Of a DNA stretch of 64,000 nucleotides, positions 1-9,660 are shown piece by piece; within the stretch, counting starts at the first letter, position 1, and each line of letters begins with the position of its first letter. The translations under genes and the position numbers were made by a program. The notes below the pieces were generated by a model, which worked only from the letters and a program-made list of their open reading frames with translations, was not told the origin of the DNA and made no database searches. This stretch comes from Chitinophagaceae bacterium (GTDB taxonomy: Bacteria; Bacteroidota; Bacteroidia; Chitinophagales; Chitinophagaceae): NCBI GenBank assembly GCA_004028795.1, contig SAIW01000009.1, positions 186,001 to 250,000 on the forward strand, written 5' to 3'.

Positions 1-265
1 GGGTTGGTGGTCAAATCAACCCGCATTATCAAATCCGCAATACGAATACATGCAGGCAAATGCTTCAACAATTAATAATAATCTTAAAAGTTTTTTTATC
101 TCTCAGGGAGGTAAAGAAGATATCGCTTATGCTAATTGTAAAATTATGTTAGCCAGGTTTGATGATATGAAAATTAAATATGCTTACAGTGAATATCCCG
201 GTGGGCATACATGGCCTGTATGGAGAAATAACCTTTACAATTTTGCTCAGTTACTTTTTAAATAA
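1..265 (+). CDS. CE1-type esterase, C-terminal fragment (truncated by window start)
   Basis: The reading frame is open from base 2 and runs to the TAA at 263-265, so the gene begins before the window; the internal ATG at 50 is not the start. The 87 visible residues end with YPGGHTWPVWRNNLYNF, the usual end of enterochelin-esterase or feruloyl-esterase-like alpha/beta hydrolases (PF00756, CE1). The His of GGHTW would be the catalytic histidine. Together with the following GH51 gene, 24 bases downstream, this suggests an exported esterase that removes feruloyl or acetyl groups from arabinoxylan. Substrate is inference because the nucleophile region is missing. Confidence 0.75.
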   Translation, partial: GWWSNQPALSNPQYEYMQANASTINNNLKSFFISQGGKEDIAYANCKIMLARFDDMKIKYAYSEYPGGHTWPVWRNNLYNFAQLLFK

Positions 266-289
266 TTACCTGTTTTAATTAAATAACTC

Positions 290-2410
290 ATGAAACTCGT
301 TAAACTTACCACAACCTTATTCGTATTGTCAACCTTGACTGTTGTACAATTAAAAGCTCAAACAACACCATCTTTAACATTAGATTTCAGTAAACAAGGT
401 GCATCAGTCAGTCCCATGCTTTATGGATTAATGACTGAAGAAATAAACCATTCTTACGATGGTGGTTTATATGCAGAACTTATTCGTAACAGAATATTTA
501 AAGACAATAAAAACAATCCTGATGCATGGAGTTTGATAAGAACAGATTCTGCTTCTAAAGCATCTATAAAATTGATTGCTGCTAATCAGGATAATATTCC
601 TTTCGATGAACGTCGTCATGCTATCAATGGTGCCTTAACAACCTGTTTAAGATTAACTGTTGAGAAAGCAGCAGGTAAAGTTGGTATAACTAACGAAGGT
701 TATTGGGGTATTCCTGTAAAACCTTCAACAACTTATAATGCATCTTTTTATATAAAAGGTTCAGGCAGTGTGCAACCATTCCGCAGACCTAATCAACCTG
801 CACCGGCAAATCCTGCTCCTGTAATTGAAGACAGTACCGCCGGCCCGATAACTGTAAGCATTGTAAGTAATGATGGTAAAACTGTTTATGCTTCCGGTAC
901 CATTAATTTAGCCAAAAGCAGTTTCTGGAAAAAATATGAATTAAAATTAACTACAGCAGCAGATATTAAACCAACTACTGATGCAAAGTTTGTAATAACA
1001 ACCGACAGAGTAGGGCTTTATTACTTAAATCTCATTTCTTTATTTCCGCCAACATATAATAACAGACCGAACGGTAACAGACCTGATTTAATTAAAATGA
1101 TGGCTGATATGAAGCCTAAGTTTTTACGCTTTCCGGGTGGCAATTTTTTAGAAGGGCCATTAATTAACGATGCTTTTCCTTGGAAGCAAACATTAGGCCC
1201 TATTGAAAACCGCCCCGGCCATAATGGTTCATGGGGTTATCGCCCAACAGATGGTATGGGTTTATTAGAGTTTTTATATTGGTGTGAAGAAGTAGGAGCA
1301 GAGCCTGTGCTGGCTGTATATGCAGGTTACTCTTTAAACGGAGACCATGTTGATGCAGGTACTCTGCTTAAACCTTATGTTGATGATGCATTAGATGAAA
1401 TTGAATATGTAATTGGCGATGTAAATACATATTGGGGAGCCAAACGTGCAGCAGACGGTCACCCCAAACCATTTAAATTAACTTATGTTGAAATAGGAAA
1501 CGAAGATTGGTTTGACAGAACTAACAGCTATGATGGAAGGTTTACACAATTCAGAGAAGCGATAGAAAAAAAATATCCGCAACTGCATTGTATATCCACT
1601 ATTGCAGATGCTCAATATCCTAACTTAAAAGTTACTTCAGGTAAAAAGCCTGAAGTATTAGATGAACATTATTATCGCAATAGCTGGGAAATGTGGGAGA
1701 ATGCTTCTCAATATGATAAGTACGATAGAAAAGGGCCTAAAATTTTTGTGGGTGAATGGGCAACTCGTGAAGGTGCACCAACTACCAATTTAAATGCTGC
1801 ATTAGGAGATGCTGCATGGATGACAGGTATGGAAAGAAATTCAGACCTCATCATTATGTCATGCTATGCACCATTGTTTGTAAATGTAAATACAGCAACT
1901 GCAACAGCACCTAAAGCATGGCAGTGGGATTCTGATTTAATAGGTTATAATGCTTTAAATAGTTATGGTTCTCCTTCTTATTATGTACAAAAATTATTTG
2001 GTAATTATTTAGGGGATAAAATAGTTGCTGTAACTGCTGAAAATATTCCAACACAACCACGCCCGTTAACAAGAAGAGATAGTACTAACGGAGTTACGAA
2101 AGCACCACTAATACCAACAGTATTTTACAGTGCTACTTTAAATAAAAAAACTGGTACTGTTTATTTAAAATTGGTAAATACTACAGGTGCTAAACAGCCT
2201 GTAAACATTAATCTAAACGGCATTACTAAAGTTGCTGCAACAGGAACCCTGTTTGTAATTAAAGGTGAAAAACCGCAAGACACTAATACAATTACAGAAC
2301 CCGAAAAAATTGTTCCCGCAGAAACAACACTTAATGGATTAGCTAAAAATTTTACGCAAACGTTAGATCCATATTCTGTTAGTGTATTGATACTGCAAAC
2401 AGGTAAATAA
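290..2410 (+). CDS. GH51 alpha-L-arabinofuranosidase, exported
   Basis: A 706-residue protein with a Sec signal peptide ending near ...QLKAQ (residue 24). The N-terminal SPMLYGLMTEEINHSYDGG segment, FLRFPGGNFLEG, VEIGNEDWF and FVGEWATREG are GH51 hallmarks. Glu405 in GNE is the expected acid/base and Glu489 in GEW the expected nucleophile of this retaining family. Residues about 125-265 look like an inserted carbohydrate-binding beta-sandwich, common in Bacteroidota GH51, and the last 150 residues form the C-terminal beta-domain. The enzyme should remove L-arabinofuranose from arabinoxylan or arabinan outside the cytoplasm. It sits in a tight plus-strand series (33 bases to the next gene). 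Family assignment is firm; exact linkage is not. Confidence 0.93.
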   Translation: MKLVKLTTTLFVLSTLTVVQLKAQTTPSLTLDFSKQGASVSPMLYGLMTEEINHSYDGGLYAELIRNRIFKDNKNNPDAWSLIRTDSASKASIKLIAANQDNIPFDERRHAINGALTTCLRLTVEKAAGKVGITNEGYWGIPVKPSTTYNASFYIKGSGSVQPFRRPNQPAPANPAPVIEDSTAGPITVSIVSNDGKTVYASGTINLAKSSFWKKYELKLTTAADIKPTTDAKFVITTDRVGLYYLNLISLFPPTYNNRPNGNRPDLIKMMADMKPKFLRFPGGNFLEGPLINDAFPWKQTLGPIENRPGHNGSWGYRPTDGMGLLEFLYWCEEVGAEPVLAVYAGYSLNGDHVDAGTLLKPYVDDALDEIEYVIGDVNTYWGAKRAADGHPKPFKLTYVEIGNEDWFDRTNSYDGRFTQFREAIEKKYPQLHCISTIADAQYPNLKVTSGKKPEVLDEHYYRNSWEMWENASQYDKYDRKGPKIFVGEWATREGAPTTNLNAALGDAAWMTGMERNSDLIIMSCYAPLFVNVNTATATAPKAWQWDSDLIGYNALNSYGSPSYYVQKLFGNYLGDKIVAVTAENIPTQPRPLTRRDSTNGVTKAPLIPTVFYSATLNKKTGTVYLKLVNTTGAKQPVNINLNGITKVAATGTLFVIKGEKPQDTNTITEPEKIVPAETTLNGLAKNFTQTLDPYSVSVLILQTGK

Positions 2411-2443
2411 GGCACTTAGTATTATAATAAAACAATAGTACAT

Positions 2444-3298
2444 ATGAAAAAAAATTTTAAATTTTCAATTGCAGCAGTCTTTATGTTATTACAATTAAAC
2501 GGTAATGCACAAAACAAAAAATTCTACATATTTCTTTGCTTCGGTCAATCTAATATGGAAGGCAATGCAAGAATAGAAGCAGCAGATACAGTTAATGTAG
2601 ATGAAAGATTGAAAGTGCTGGAGGCTGTAGATTGTGCAAACCTAAACAGAACAAAAGATAATTGGTACACTGCTGTTCCGCCGTTATCACGTTGTAGAAC
2701 AGGATTAACACCGGGAGATTATTTCGGAAGAACATTAGTTGCTAACCTTCCTAAAAATGTTACTGTTGGTATAATAAATGTTTCTGTTGCAGGATGTAAA
2801 ATTGAGTTATTTGATAAAGACAAATATCAAACCTATGCAACAACTGCTCCGGGTTGGATGCAGAATATTATTAAAGAGTATGGAGGTAACCCTTATGACC
2901 GTTTGGTGCAGTTGGCTAAACTTGCACAGAAAGATGGTGTTATTAAAGGAATTTTATTACATCAGGGAGAGTCTAATACAAACGATACTTTATGGACGAA
3001 AAAAGTAAAAGTGGTATATGATAATTTGATGAAAGATTTAAAGCTGAAGCCTAAGAAAGTGCCATTATTGGCAGGCGAGTTGGTTAACGCAGATCAGAAC
3101 GGAGCCTGTGCAAGTATGAATAAAATTATTGCAACACTGCCGCAGGTAATTCCCAATTCATATGTAATTTCTTCTTCCGGCTGCGAAGCAGCAGGAGACA
3201 GACTGCACTTTAAAGCATCAGGTTACAGAAAATTAGGTAAGCGTTATGCACAGCAAATGCTTTCACTATTAGGTTATCATGTTTCAATAGAAGAATAA
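2444..3298 (+). CDS. SASA/CE6-type carbohydrate acetylesterase, exported
   Basis: A 284-residue SGNH-fold esterase with a signal peptide ending around NGNAQ. The nucleophile block CFGQSNMEG follows directly after the signal peptide. LLHQGESNT is the second conserved block and GDRLHFKASG supplies the Asp-x-x-His pair. This order fits the SASA (PF03629) and CE6 acetyl xylan esterase group, which removes O-acetyl groups from xylose residues. Compared with the 649-residue SASA protein at 37406-39355, this one is the short single-domain form. Neighbours are arabinose- and xylose-releasing enzymes, so acetylxylan is the likely substrate, but acetate position and substrate are inferred. Confidence 0.83.
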   Translation: MKKNFKFSIAAVFMLLQLNGNAQNKKFYIFLCFGQSNMEGNARIEAADTVNVDERLKVLEAVDCANLNRTKDNWYTAVPPLSRCRTGLTPGDYFGRTLVANLPKNVTVGIINVSVAGCKIELFDKDKYQTYATTAPGWMQNIIKEYGGNPYDRLVQLAKLAQKDGVIKGILLHQGESNTNDTLWTKKVKVVYDNLMKDLKLKPKKVPLLAGELVNADQNGACASMNKIIATLPQVIPNSYVISSSGCEAAGDRLHFKASGYRKLGKRYAQQMLSLLGYHVSIEE

Positions 3299-3307
3299 GT
3301 AATAATT

Positions 3308-3435
3308 ATGAAAAAGTTTTTAATAGCCACAATATTGTTTTTGTTAGCAGTACAGGCGGAACAGGTATAGAAGAAAAGGCATTTCAAAGAACTGTTGTAT
3401 ATAAAGGGAAAGAAGTACTCGTTACATATAAATAA
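3308..3435 (+). pseudogene. Relic of an exported protein gene: signal peptide joined out of frame to a C-terminal tail
   Basis: The ATG at 3308 opens a textbook signal peptide (MKKFLIATILFLLAVQA) that stops at TAG 3368-3370. In the next frame, starting around GGA ACA GGT ATA at 3358, the sequence reads GTGIEEKAFQRTVVYKGK and continues to TAA 3433-3435, which looks like a genuine protein tail. The simplest reading is an exported-protein gene that lost its middle and kept both ends, the junction lying near 3350-3365. The parent family cannot be named from the tail. An alternative is a chance signal-like peptide before the GH43 gene. Confidence 0.4.
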
Positions 3436-3487
3436 AATAATTAATTATTTAAACTCAAACAATATTATAAACGCAATAAATACTACC

Positions 3488-4888
3488 ATGAAACTGAAAA
3501 CTATTTTATTAACTGCCATTGCCGGATTTACAGCAGCTGTAACCTTAGCTCAAAACCCTGTTACGCAAACACATTTTTCGCCTGACCCGGCACCTATGGT
3601 TTATAATGGAAGAGTATATGTTTATACAGGAGATGATATACCCGGTTACGATTTTTATTATATGACTAAGTGGAGAGTGTTTTCTTCTGATGATATGGTT
3701 AACTGGACAGATCATGGCTCGCCTATTTCTTTAGAATCTTTCTCATGGGCAAGAGACAGAGCCTGGGCAGCACAATGTATTGAACGCAATGGAAAATTTT
3801 ATTGGTATATCTGTGCACAAACTATTCAAAACAATATGGCAATAGGTGTAGCAGTTTCAGATAAGCCTACCGGTCCATTTAAGGATGCATTAGGCAAGCC
3901 TTTAATTACCACAGGTTCCTGGTCTAATATAGATCCCACAGTTTATATTGATGACGATGGGCAAGCATATTTATATTGGGGAAACGGAAATTGTTATTAT
4001 GTAAAACTGAATAAAGACATGGTTTCTTATTCCGGAGAAATTGTTCAGATTCCGCAAACACTTGAAACATTTGGTGGCGTTAGAAGACCAAGAAATACTC
4101 CTCCGCAAGATAATATTCAGAGCATCCCTAATAAAGATACATACATAGAGGGGCCTTGGTTTTATAAACGTAACAACAAATATTATTTAATGTTTGCAGG
4201 TATGGGTAAAGGCGTAGAATGTTTATCTTATTCAATGAGCGATAGTGCAACAGGGCCATGGAAATACATGGGTAAGATAATGGAAGGTCAGCCTGCAAAC
4301 AGCTTTACCAATCACGGAGGAATAATTGACTTTAAAGGAAATTCTTATTTGTTTTACCATACAGGTTTATTACCCGGTGGGGGCAGTTACGGAAGAGCTA
4401 CCTGTATTGAACAATTTAATTATAATGCTGATGGTACCATTCCTTCTGTATCCTTAACAAAAGAAGGGGTAAATCCTGTAGCCAATTTAAACCCTTATAA
4501 CAGGGTAGAAGCCGAAACAGGTGCATGGTATGAAAAATGTAAATTAGCTGAAACAGCAAAAGAAATATACATAACAGATATACGCGTAGGAGGGTATATA
4601 AAAGTAAGGTCGGTTGATTTTGGAAATACGACACCTAAAACTTTCAATGCAAGAATTGCGGCGGGTTTAGATGGTGGAATTTTAGAAGTACATTTAGATA
4701 GTATTGCGGGAAATTTACTATCAACAATTAATGTTCCCAGAACTGGTGGCTGGAATGAATGGAAAACGTTTACTAATAATATAGCTGCTTCTTTCAACGG
4801 AGTTCATGATTTGTATTTTGTGTTTAAAGGACAAAACATTACCAAAGGAAGAGTGCTGTTTAATTTTGATTACTGGAAGTTTAATTAG
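3488..4888 (+). CDS. GH43 glycosidase with C-terminal CBM6-like domain, exported
   Basis: The start chosen is the ATG at 3488, which opens a clean signal peptide (MKLKTILLTAIAGF..., cleavage after LAQ); the frame is open further upstream from 3395 but that stretch is lysine/asparagine-rich and follows a gene relic. The mature protein has the GH43 five-blade propeller with Asp33 (SPDPAP, base), Asp149 (NIDPTVYIDDDG) and Glu221 (IEGPWF, acid). From about residue 335, YNRVEAETGAW through DYWKF resembles a CBM6 module. Such two-domain GH43 proteins act on arabinoxylan or xylo-oligosaccharides as arabinofuranosidases or xylosidases. The subfamily cannot be fixed by eye. Mature length is about 445 residues. 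Confidence 0.9.
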   Translation: MKLKTILLTAIAGFTAAVTLAQNPVTQTHFSPDPAPMVYNGRVYVYTGDDIPGYDFYYMTKWRVFSSDDMVNWTDHGSPISLESFSWARDRAWAAQCIERNGKFYWYICAQTIQNNMAIGVAVSDKPTGPFKDALGKPLITTGSWSNIDPTVYIDDDGQAYLYWGNGNCYYVKLNKDMVSYSGEIVQIPQTLETFGGVRRPRNTPPQDNIQSIPNKDTYIEGPWFYKRNNKYYLMFAGMGKGVECLSYSMSDSATGPWKYMGKIMEGQPANSFTNHGGIIDFKGNSYLFYHTGLLPGGGSYGRATCIEQFNYNADGTIPSVSLTKEGVNPVANLNPYNRVEAETGAWYEKCKLAETAKEIYITDIRVGGYIKVRSVDFGNTTPKTFNARIAAGLDGGILEVHLDSIAGNLLSTINVPRTGGWNEWKTFTNNIAASFNGVHDLYFVFKGQNITKGRVLFNFDYWKFN

Positions 4889-4925
4889 TATTTAGTTAGC
4901 TGACACATAATAAAATAAAAATAAT

Positions 4926-5750
4926 ATGCAAGTGATAAAAAGATGGCTGTTGATTTTCCTTTTTCCGTTCAGTATAATTTTTAAAAGTAACGCTGCAACA
5001 GTTGATACAGTTGAAACATATAGTGCTTCAATGAAGAAAACAATTAAAGCTGTTGTCATTACTCCCGATAATTATGCTAATACGCAAGCATTACCCGTTG
5101 TTTATCTATTGCATGGTTATAGTGGTAATTATGCAGACTGGAGCAGGAGTAAAAGTGTAATTGTAGCTGCCGATTTATATCAAATGATTATTGTTTGCCC
5201 CGACGGAAATAACAGTTGGTATTGGGATAGCCCGGCAGATGCCAATTACAAATACGAAACTTATGTATCTAAAGAATTGGTTGAATGGATTGATACAAAA
5301 TATAAAACCATAAAAGATAAGAAAGGCAGGGCTATAACAGGCCTAAGTATGGGCGGACATGGAGGTTTATATTTAGGGCTAAAGCATCAGGATGTATTTG
5401 GTGCTGCAGGTAGCATGAGTGGCGGTGTAGATATAAGACCTTTTCCTAATAATTGGGATATGGCTCAACGATTAGGCAAGCTGTCTGATAGTGTTGGTAA
5501 CTGGGAGAAGTACACTGTTATTAATTTGCTGCATTTGTATAAACCAAACTCACTATCAATAATTATTGATTGCGGTACAGAAGATTTCTTTTTTAAAGTA
5601 AATGAAAACTTGCATCAGCAAATGTTGTATCGAAATATACCTCATGATTATATAGTAAGGCCGGGTGCTCATAACTGGCAATATTGGAACAACGCTGTAC
5701 AATATCAATTGCTGTTTATGAATAATTTTTTTAAGTCTTCTGCTAAGTAA
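4926..5750 (+). CDS. CE1-type esterase (esterase D / feruloyl-esterase fold), exported
   Basis: A 274-residue alpha/beta hydrolase. The first 23 residues form a signal peptide ending in SNA. LPVVYLLHGYSGNYADW carries the oxyanion region, GLSMGGHGG contains the nucleophilic Ser, DCGTEDFFF the Asp and PGAHNWQYW the His. This is the PF00756 arrangement shared by feruloyl esterases, acetyl xylan esterases and S-formylglutathione hydrolases. The export signal and placement between GH43 and GH29 genes argue for a plant-wall esterase rather than the cytosolic detoxifying type. It has the same type of C-terminal HxW motif as the truncated esterase at the window start, so the two may be paralogues with different ester specificity. 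Confidence 0.85.
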   Translation: MQVIKRWLLIFLFPFSIIFKSNAATVDTVETYSASMKKTIKAVVITPDNYANTQALPVVYLLHGYSGNYADWSRSKSVIVAADLYQMIIVCPDGNNSWYWDSPADANYKYETYVSKELVEWIDTKYKTIKDKKGRAITGLSMGGHGGLYLGLKHQDVFGAAGSMSGGVDIRPFPNNWDMAQRLGKLSDSVGNWEKYTVINLLHLYKPNSLSIIIDCGTEDFFFKVNENLHQQMLYRNIPHDYIVRPGAHNWQYWNNAVQYQLLFMNNFFKSSAK

Positions 5751-5868
5751 TTTCTTTTAATAACTTTTACTCGGCTTTCCTTGCTAATCTTATATAGTAA
5801 ACAGAGCCTACTGTATTGCCTTTTTATAAAATAATTATTAATGATAACGAGTTCTAAAAAAATATTAT

Positions 5869-7503
5869 ATGAAAAGAAGAACCTTAATTAAAGGTGGTGT
5901 ATTAAGCCTTCCTGCTTTTTTTCTTAGTAATTTAAAAGGTGCAGGCTTGCTTAATGCAGCAATGATGAACAATAAGCCCGGTCCTTTCTTACCAACTTGG
6001 GATTCTCTTGCTGAGTATCAGGTTCCTGAATGGTTCAGAGATGCCAAATTTGGTATGTGGGCTCATTGGGGGTCACAATGCCAACCTGAAAGAGGCGATT
6101 GGTATGCCAGAGAAATGTATATTGAAGGAAGCGATAAATATAAATTTCATTGCGAAAAATATGGACACCCTTCTAAGTTTGGTTTTAAAGATGTTATTAA
6201 TGAATGGAAGGCAGAGAAGTGGAATCCGGAAGAAATTGTTTCGTTGTATAAAAATGCAGGAGCCAAATACTTTATGGCATTAGCCAACCATCATGATAAT
6301 TTTGATTTGTTTAAAAGCAAATATCAAAAGTGGAATTCTGTAAACCTTGGTCCTAAAAAAGATATCATCGGTGGTTGGGCAAAAGCAGCAAAACATAATG
6401 GGTTACCATTTGGAGTTAGTGTTCATTCTGCCCATGCATGGAGTTGGTATGAAACCTCGCAAAGAGCAGATAAAAACGGCTCGATGGCTGGTATTGCTTA
6501 TGATGGAAAAATTACTGCAGCAGCCGGCAAAGGAACCTGGTGGGAAGGATATGACCCTCAGGAATTATATGCTCAAAATCATCCCTTAAGCGAAAACAGT
6601 CAGGATAATAATGTAATTCACAGGCAATGGAATTGGGGTAATGGTGTTACCCCGCCTTCAAAAGCTTATTGCGAAAACTTTTATAACCGTGTAACGGAAC
6701 TGATTGATAAATACGGTCCGGAACTTATTTACTTTGATGATACTGCATTACCCCTATGGCCTGTTAGTGATGCAGGTTTAAGAATTGCTGCACACCTGTA
6801 TAACACAAGTATAAAAAAGCATGGTAATTTAAGAGCTGTTATTTATGGTAAAATATTAAACGAGCAGCAAAGAAAATGTATGGTATGGGATATTGAACGT
6901 GGTCAGAGTAACCAGATAGAACCATTACCCTGGCAAACTGATACCTGCATTGGTGTTTGGCATTATGATAGAAGAGTGTACGATAATAACAGGTATAAAA
7001 CAGCAACAACTGTTATTCATACATTGGCAGATGTGGTAAGTAAAAACGGTAATCTCTTATTAAACATTCCTTTACGTGGAGATGGCTCAATTGATGAGAA
7101 ATCTAAAAAAGTAGTTGAAGAAATAGGTGCATGGATGAAGATTAACAGCGAAAGTATTTTTGCTACAAGGCCCTGGAAAATTTTTGGTGAAGGCCCTGCA
7201 ATGAAAAACGCAGCACCGCTCAGCGGTCAGGGTTTTAATGAAGGGAAAATAAAATTTACAGCAGAAGATATAAGGTTTACAACTAAAGGAAATACTTTGT
7301 ATGCCATATTATTAGGCATTCCAAATACACCTCAACTACTTATTCAATCATTAGCAACTGGTAACAAGGTTGAACATGCGAAGCTTTTAGGCTACGATGG
7401 TAACTTAACTTTTAATCAAACAAACGAAGGTTTAAAGGTAAATCTGCCCAATCAATTTACTTCAAACGGTGCAGTTGTATTAAAAATTGAAGGAGCCATT
7501 TGA
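5869..7503 (+). CDS. GH29 alpha-L-fucosidase, exported
   Basis: A 544-residue protein with the GH29 blocks WFRDAKFGMWAHWG, YFMALANHHDNFDL and LIYFDDTALPLWP. Asp290 in the YFDD block occupies the usual nucleophile position of this retaining family. The C-terminal 80 residues form the small beta-domain. The N-terminus MKRRTLIKGGVLSLPAFFL has a twin-arginine-like R-R-x-L-I-K start followed by a hydrophobic run, so Tat or Sec export is possible. It should remove terminal alpha-L-fucose. Together with GH95 and GH97 nearby it suggests that the target glycan carries fucose- or galactose-capped branches. A 118-base gap separates it from the esterase gene upstream. Confidence 0.92.
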   Translation: MKRRTLIKGGVLSLPAFFLSNLKGAGLLNAAMMNNKPGPFLPTWDSLAEYQVPEWFRDAKFGMWAHWGSQCQPERGDWYAREMYIEGSDKYKFHCEKYGHPSKFGFKDVINEWKAEKWNPEEIVSLYKNAGAKYFMALANHHDNFDLFKSKYQKWNSVNLGPKKDIIGGWAKAAKHNGLPFGVSVHSAHAWSWYETSQRADKNGSMAGIAYDGKITAAAGKGTWWEGYDPQELYAQNHPLSENSQDNNVIHRQWNWGNGVTPPSKAYCENFYNRVTELIDKYGPELIYFDDTALPLWPVSDAGLRIAAHLYNTSIKKHGNLRAVIYGKILNEQQRKCMVWDIERGQSNQIEPLPWQTDTCIGVWHYDRRVYDNNRYKTATTVIHTLADVVSKNGNLLLNIPLRGDGSIDEKSKKVVEEIGAWMKINSESIFATRPWKIFGEGPAMKNAAPLSGQGFNEGKIKFTAEDIRFTTKGNTLYAILLGIPNTPQLLIQSLATGNKVEHAKLLGYDGNLTFNQTNEGLKVNLPNQFTSNGAVVLKIEGAI

Positions 7504-7679
7504 CCTTAAAAAATTAAATGTCATTTTTACACTTTTATCGCTTTAAATAAATACTTTTATAACCAGAAGCGTAATGATTGCGGCTGATATTATTCAGGTG
7601 TGAAACCTATTCTTATTTAACAAACAATTTCAACCTGTTATCAGCATATAGTTTATATCAATAAAACTTAATTGCTAAA

Positions 7680-9620
7680 ATGAAAATTCAATTAATTGTT
7701 GTTCTTCTTCTTTTTTCCTTAACTAGTGTTATCGCACAAGATGCGGTGGTTAGCAGTCCTGATAAGCAATTGAAAGTTTCTGTTTCTGTAACAGAAGGAA
7801 AACCTTTTTATTCTGTTACCTATAAAAACAGGGTAATGCTTGAAAACTCTCCACTCGGTTTGAAAACAAATGAAGGAGATTTTAGTAGCGGCATTAAATT
7901 TTTAAGTAAGTCAGACAGTAGTATTGATAAAAATTATACGCAAGCTAAAATAAAAAAATCGCAGATTCATTATGTAGCTAATGTACTTACCTGCAGCTTT
8001 GAGAATGCACAGCAACGAAAAATAAAAATTGTATTTCAGGTAAGTAATAATGATATCGCATTCAGGTATGAGTTAGCAACAATGGGCCAACGCTTAGTAT
8101 GTGTGGTTGAGAAAGAAGCAACCGGTTATAGATTTCCTTCAGAAACAACAACTTTCTTATCTCCCATGATGGCTCCTATGACGGGCTTTGCACGTTCTGC
8201 ACCAAGCTATGAAAGCGGTTATCAGGTAGATGCTCCAATGGGCAGTGGTAATTTTAAACAGGATGGTTATGTATTTCCGGGATTATTTCATATAGGCAAT
8301 AACGGTTGGGTATTATTGTCAGAAACAGGTGTCAGCGGTTTGTATTGTGCTTCTCATTTAAGTGATTACGCTAAAGAAACAGGAACTTATAAGGTTGAGT
8401 ACCCCAATCCAAAACAAAATAATGGCTTTGGTAGTTCAGGAGCTGCCATTTCTTTACCGGGTGTTACACCTTGGAGAACGATTACAGTAGGTGAGAATTT
8501 AAAACCTGTGGTAGAAACAACCATTCCCTTCGATGTTGTAGAACCTTTATACGAGCCTTCTCAAAATTATAAATTCGGTAAAGCAACCTGGAGTTGGATT
8601 GTATGGCAAGATGCCAGTATGAATTGGGATGATCAGGTGAAGTTTATCGATTTAGCATCTTCATTAAAATGGGGATATATTTTAATAGATGCACTTTGGG
8701 ATAACAATATCGGTAAAGAAAAAATCAAAGATTTAATTAAGTATGCTAATTCAAAAAATGTAGATGTTTTTCTTTGGTATAATTCAAACGGTGCAGCAAA
8801 CGATGCACCGCAAGGCCCGCGTAATAAAATGAATAATGCTATTGAAAGAAAAAAAGAAATGAAGTGGTTGAAACAAATAGGTGTTAAGGGTTTAAAAGTT
8901 GATTTTTTTGGAGGTGATAAGCAGGAAACTATTCGTTTATATGAAGACATACTTTCAGATGCTAACGACTATGGTTTAATGATAGACTTTCATGGTGCTA
9001 CGGTACCAAGAGGTTGGGAGAGAATGTACCCCAATTACATTGGCAGCGAAGCTGTACTGGCATCAGAAATGCTTATATTTTCTCAAGGTGTAAGAGATGC
9101 AGAAGCATTTAATGCAACGCTTCATCCGTTTATACGTAACACAGTTGGTAATATGGAGTTCGGAGGAGTTTTATTAAATAAATTTTTAGTAAAAAGCAAT
9201 CAGAACAGAAACCAACGGTTAACCACAGATGCTTTTCAATTAGCTACTGCTGTTTTGTTTCAAAACTCAGTTCAAATGTTTGGTTTAACACCTAATAACT
9301 TAACAGATGTTCCTGCTTTTGAAATTGAGTTTATGAAGAAAGTACCCACAACATGGGATGAAACATTGTATATAGATGGCTACCCGGGCAAGTCTGTTGT
9401 TATTGCACGCCGCAACGGTAATCAATGGTATATAGCCGGAGCAAATGCAACTAAAGAAGTTTTAAAACTTAAACTGAATCTTCCTTTTGTTGCAGGTAAG
9501 AAATTAAATTTTTATAACGATGATGCTGCAAAAAATATTTATAACAAAGAAGTTTCAATAAACAAATCAGGAGAGTTTGAAGTGGAAATACAACCTAACG
9601 GGGGCTTTGTTTTAAAGTAG
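7680..9620 (+). CDS. GH97 glycoside hydrolase, retaining alpha-galactosidase type, exported
   Basis: 646 residues: signal peptide ending VIAQ, a GH97 N-terminal beta-sandwich (about 22-280), the TIM barrel (WSWIVWQDASMNWDDQ, then KGYILIDALWD-like strand) and a short C-terminal beta-domain. GLKVDFFGGDKQ places an Asp (408) at the nucleophile position found in retaining GH97 alpha-galactosidases; the inverting SusB-type enzymes lack it. GSEAVLASE supplies Glu457 as probable acid/base. The family also contains beta-L-arabinopyranosidases acting on complex xylans, which would suit the surrounding genes. Retaining mechanism is read from the motif; substrate (alpha-galactose or beta-L-arabinopyranose) is inference. 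Confidence 0.9.
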   Translation: MKIQLIVVLLLFSLTSVIAQDAVVSSPDKQLKVSVSVTEGKPFYSVTYKNRVMLENSPLGLKTNEGDFSSGIKFLSKSDSSIDKNYTQAKIKKSQIHYVANVLTCSFENAQQRKIKIVFQVSNNDIAFRYELATMGQRLVCVVEKEATGYRFPSETTTFLSPMMAPMTGFARSAPSYESGYQVDAPMGSGNFKQDGYVFPGLFHIGNNGWVLLSETGVSGLYCASHLSDYAKETGTYKVEYPNPKQNNGFGSSGAAISLPGVTPWRTITVGENLKPVVETTIPFDVVEPLYEPSQNYKFGKATWSWIVWQDASMNWDDQVKFIDLASSLKWGYILIDALWDNNIGKEKIKDLIKYANSKNVDVFLWYNSNGAANDAPQGPRNKMNNAIERKKEMKWLKQIGVKGLKVDFFGGDKQETIRLYEDILSDANDYGLMIDFHGATVPRGWERMYPNYIGSEAVLASEMLIFSQGVRDAEAFNATLHPFIRNTVGNMEFGGVLLNKFLVKSNQNRNQRLTTDAFQLATAVLFQNSVQMFGLTPNNLTDVPAFEIEFMKKVPTTWDETLYIDGYPGKSVVIARRNGNQWYIAGANATKEVLKLKLNLPFVAGKKLNFYNDDAAKNIYNKEVSINKSGEFEVEIQPNGGFVLK

Positions 9621-9660
9621 TTTTTGAAAATATCAAGAGTTTAATAAAGTAATTAATAAT

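Noticed and set aside
3395-3487. N-terminal extension of the GH43 gene to the ATG at 3395
   Set aside because: The extension is Asn/Lys-rich, overlaps the relic's tail, and would bury the clear signal peptide that starts at 3488.
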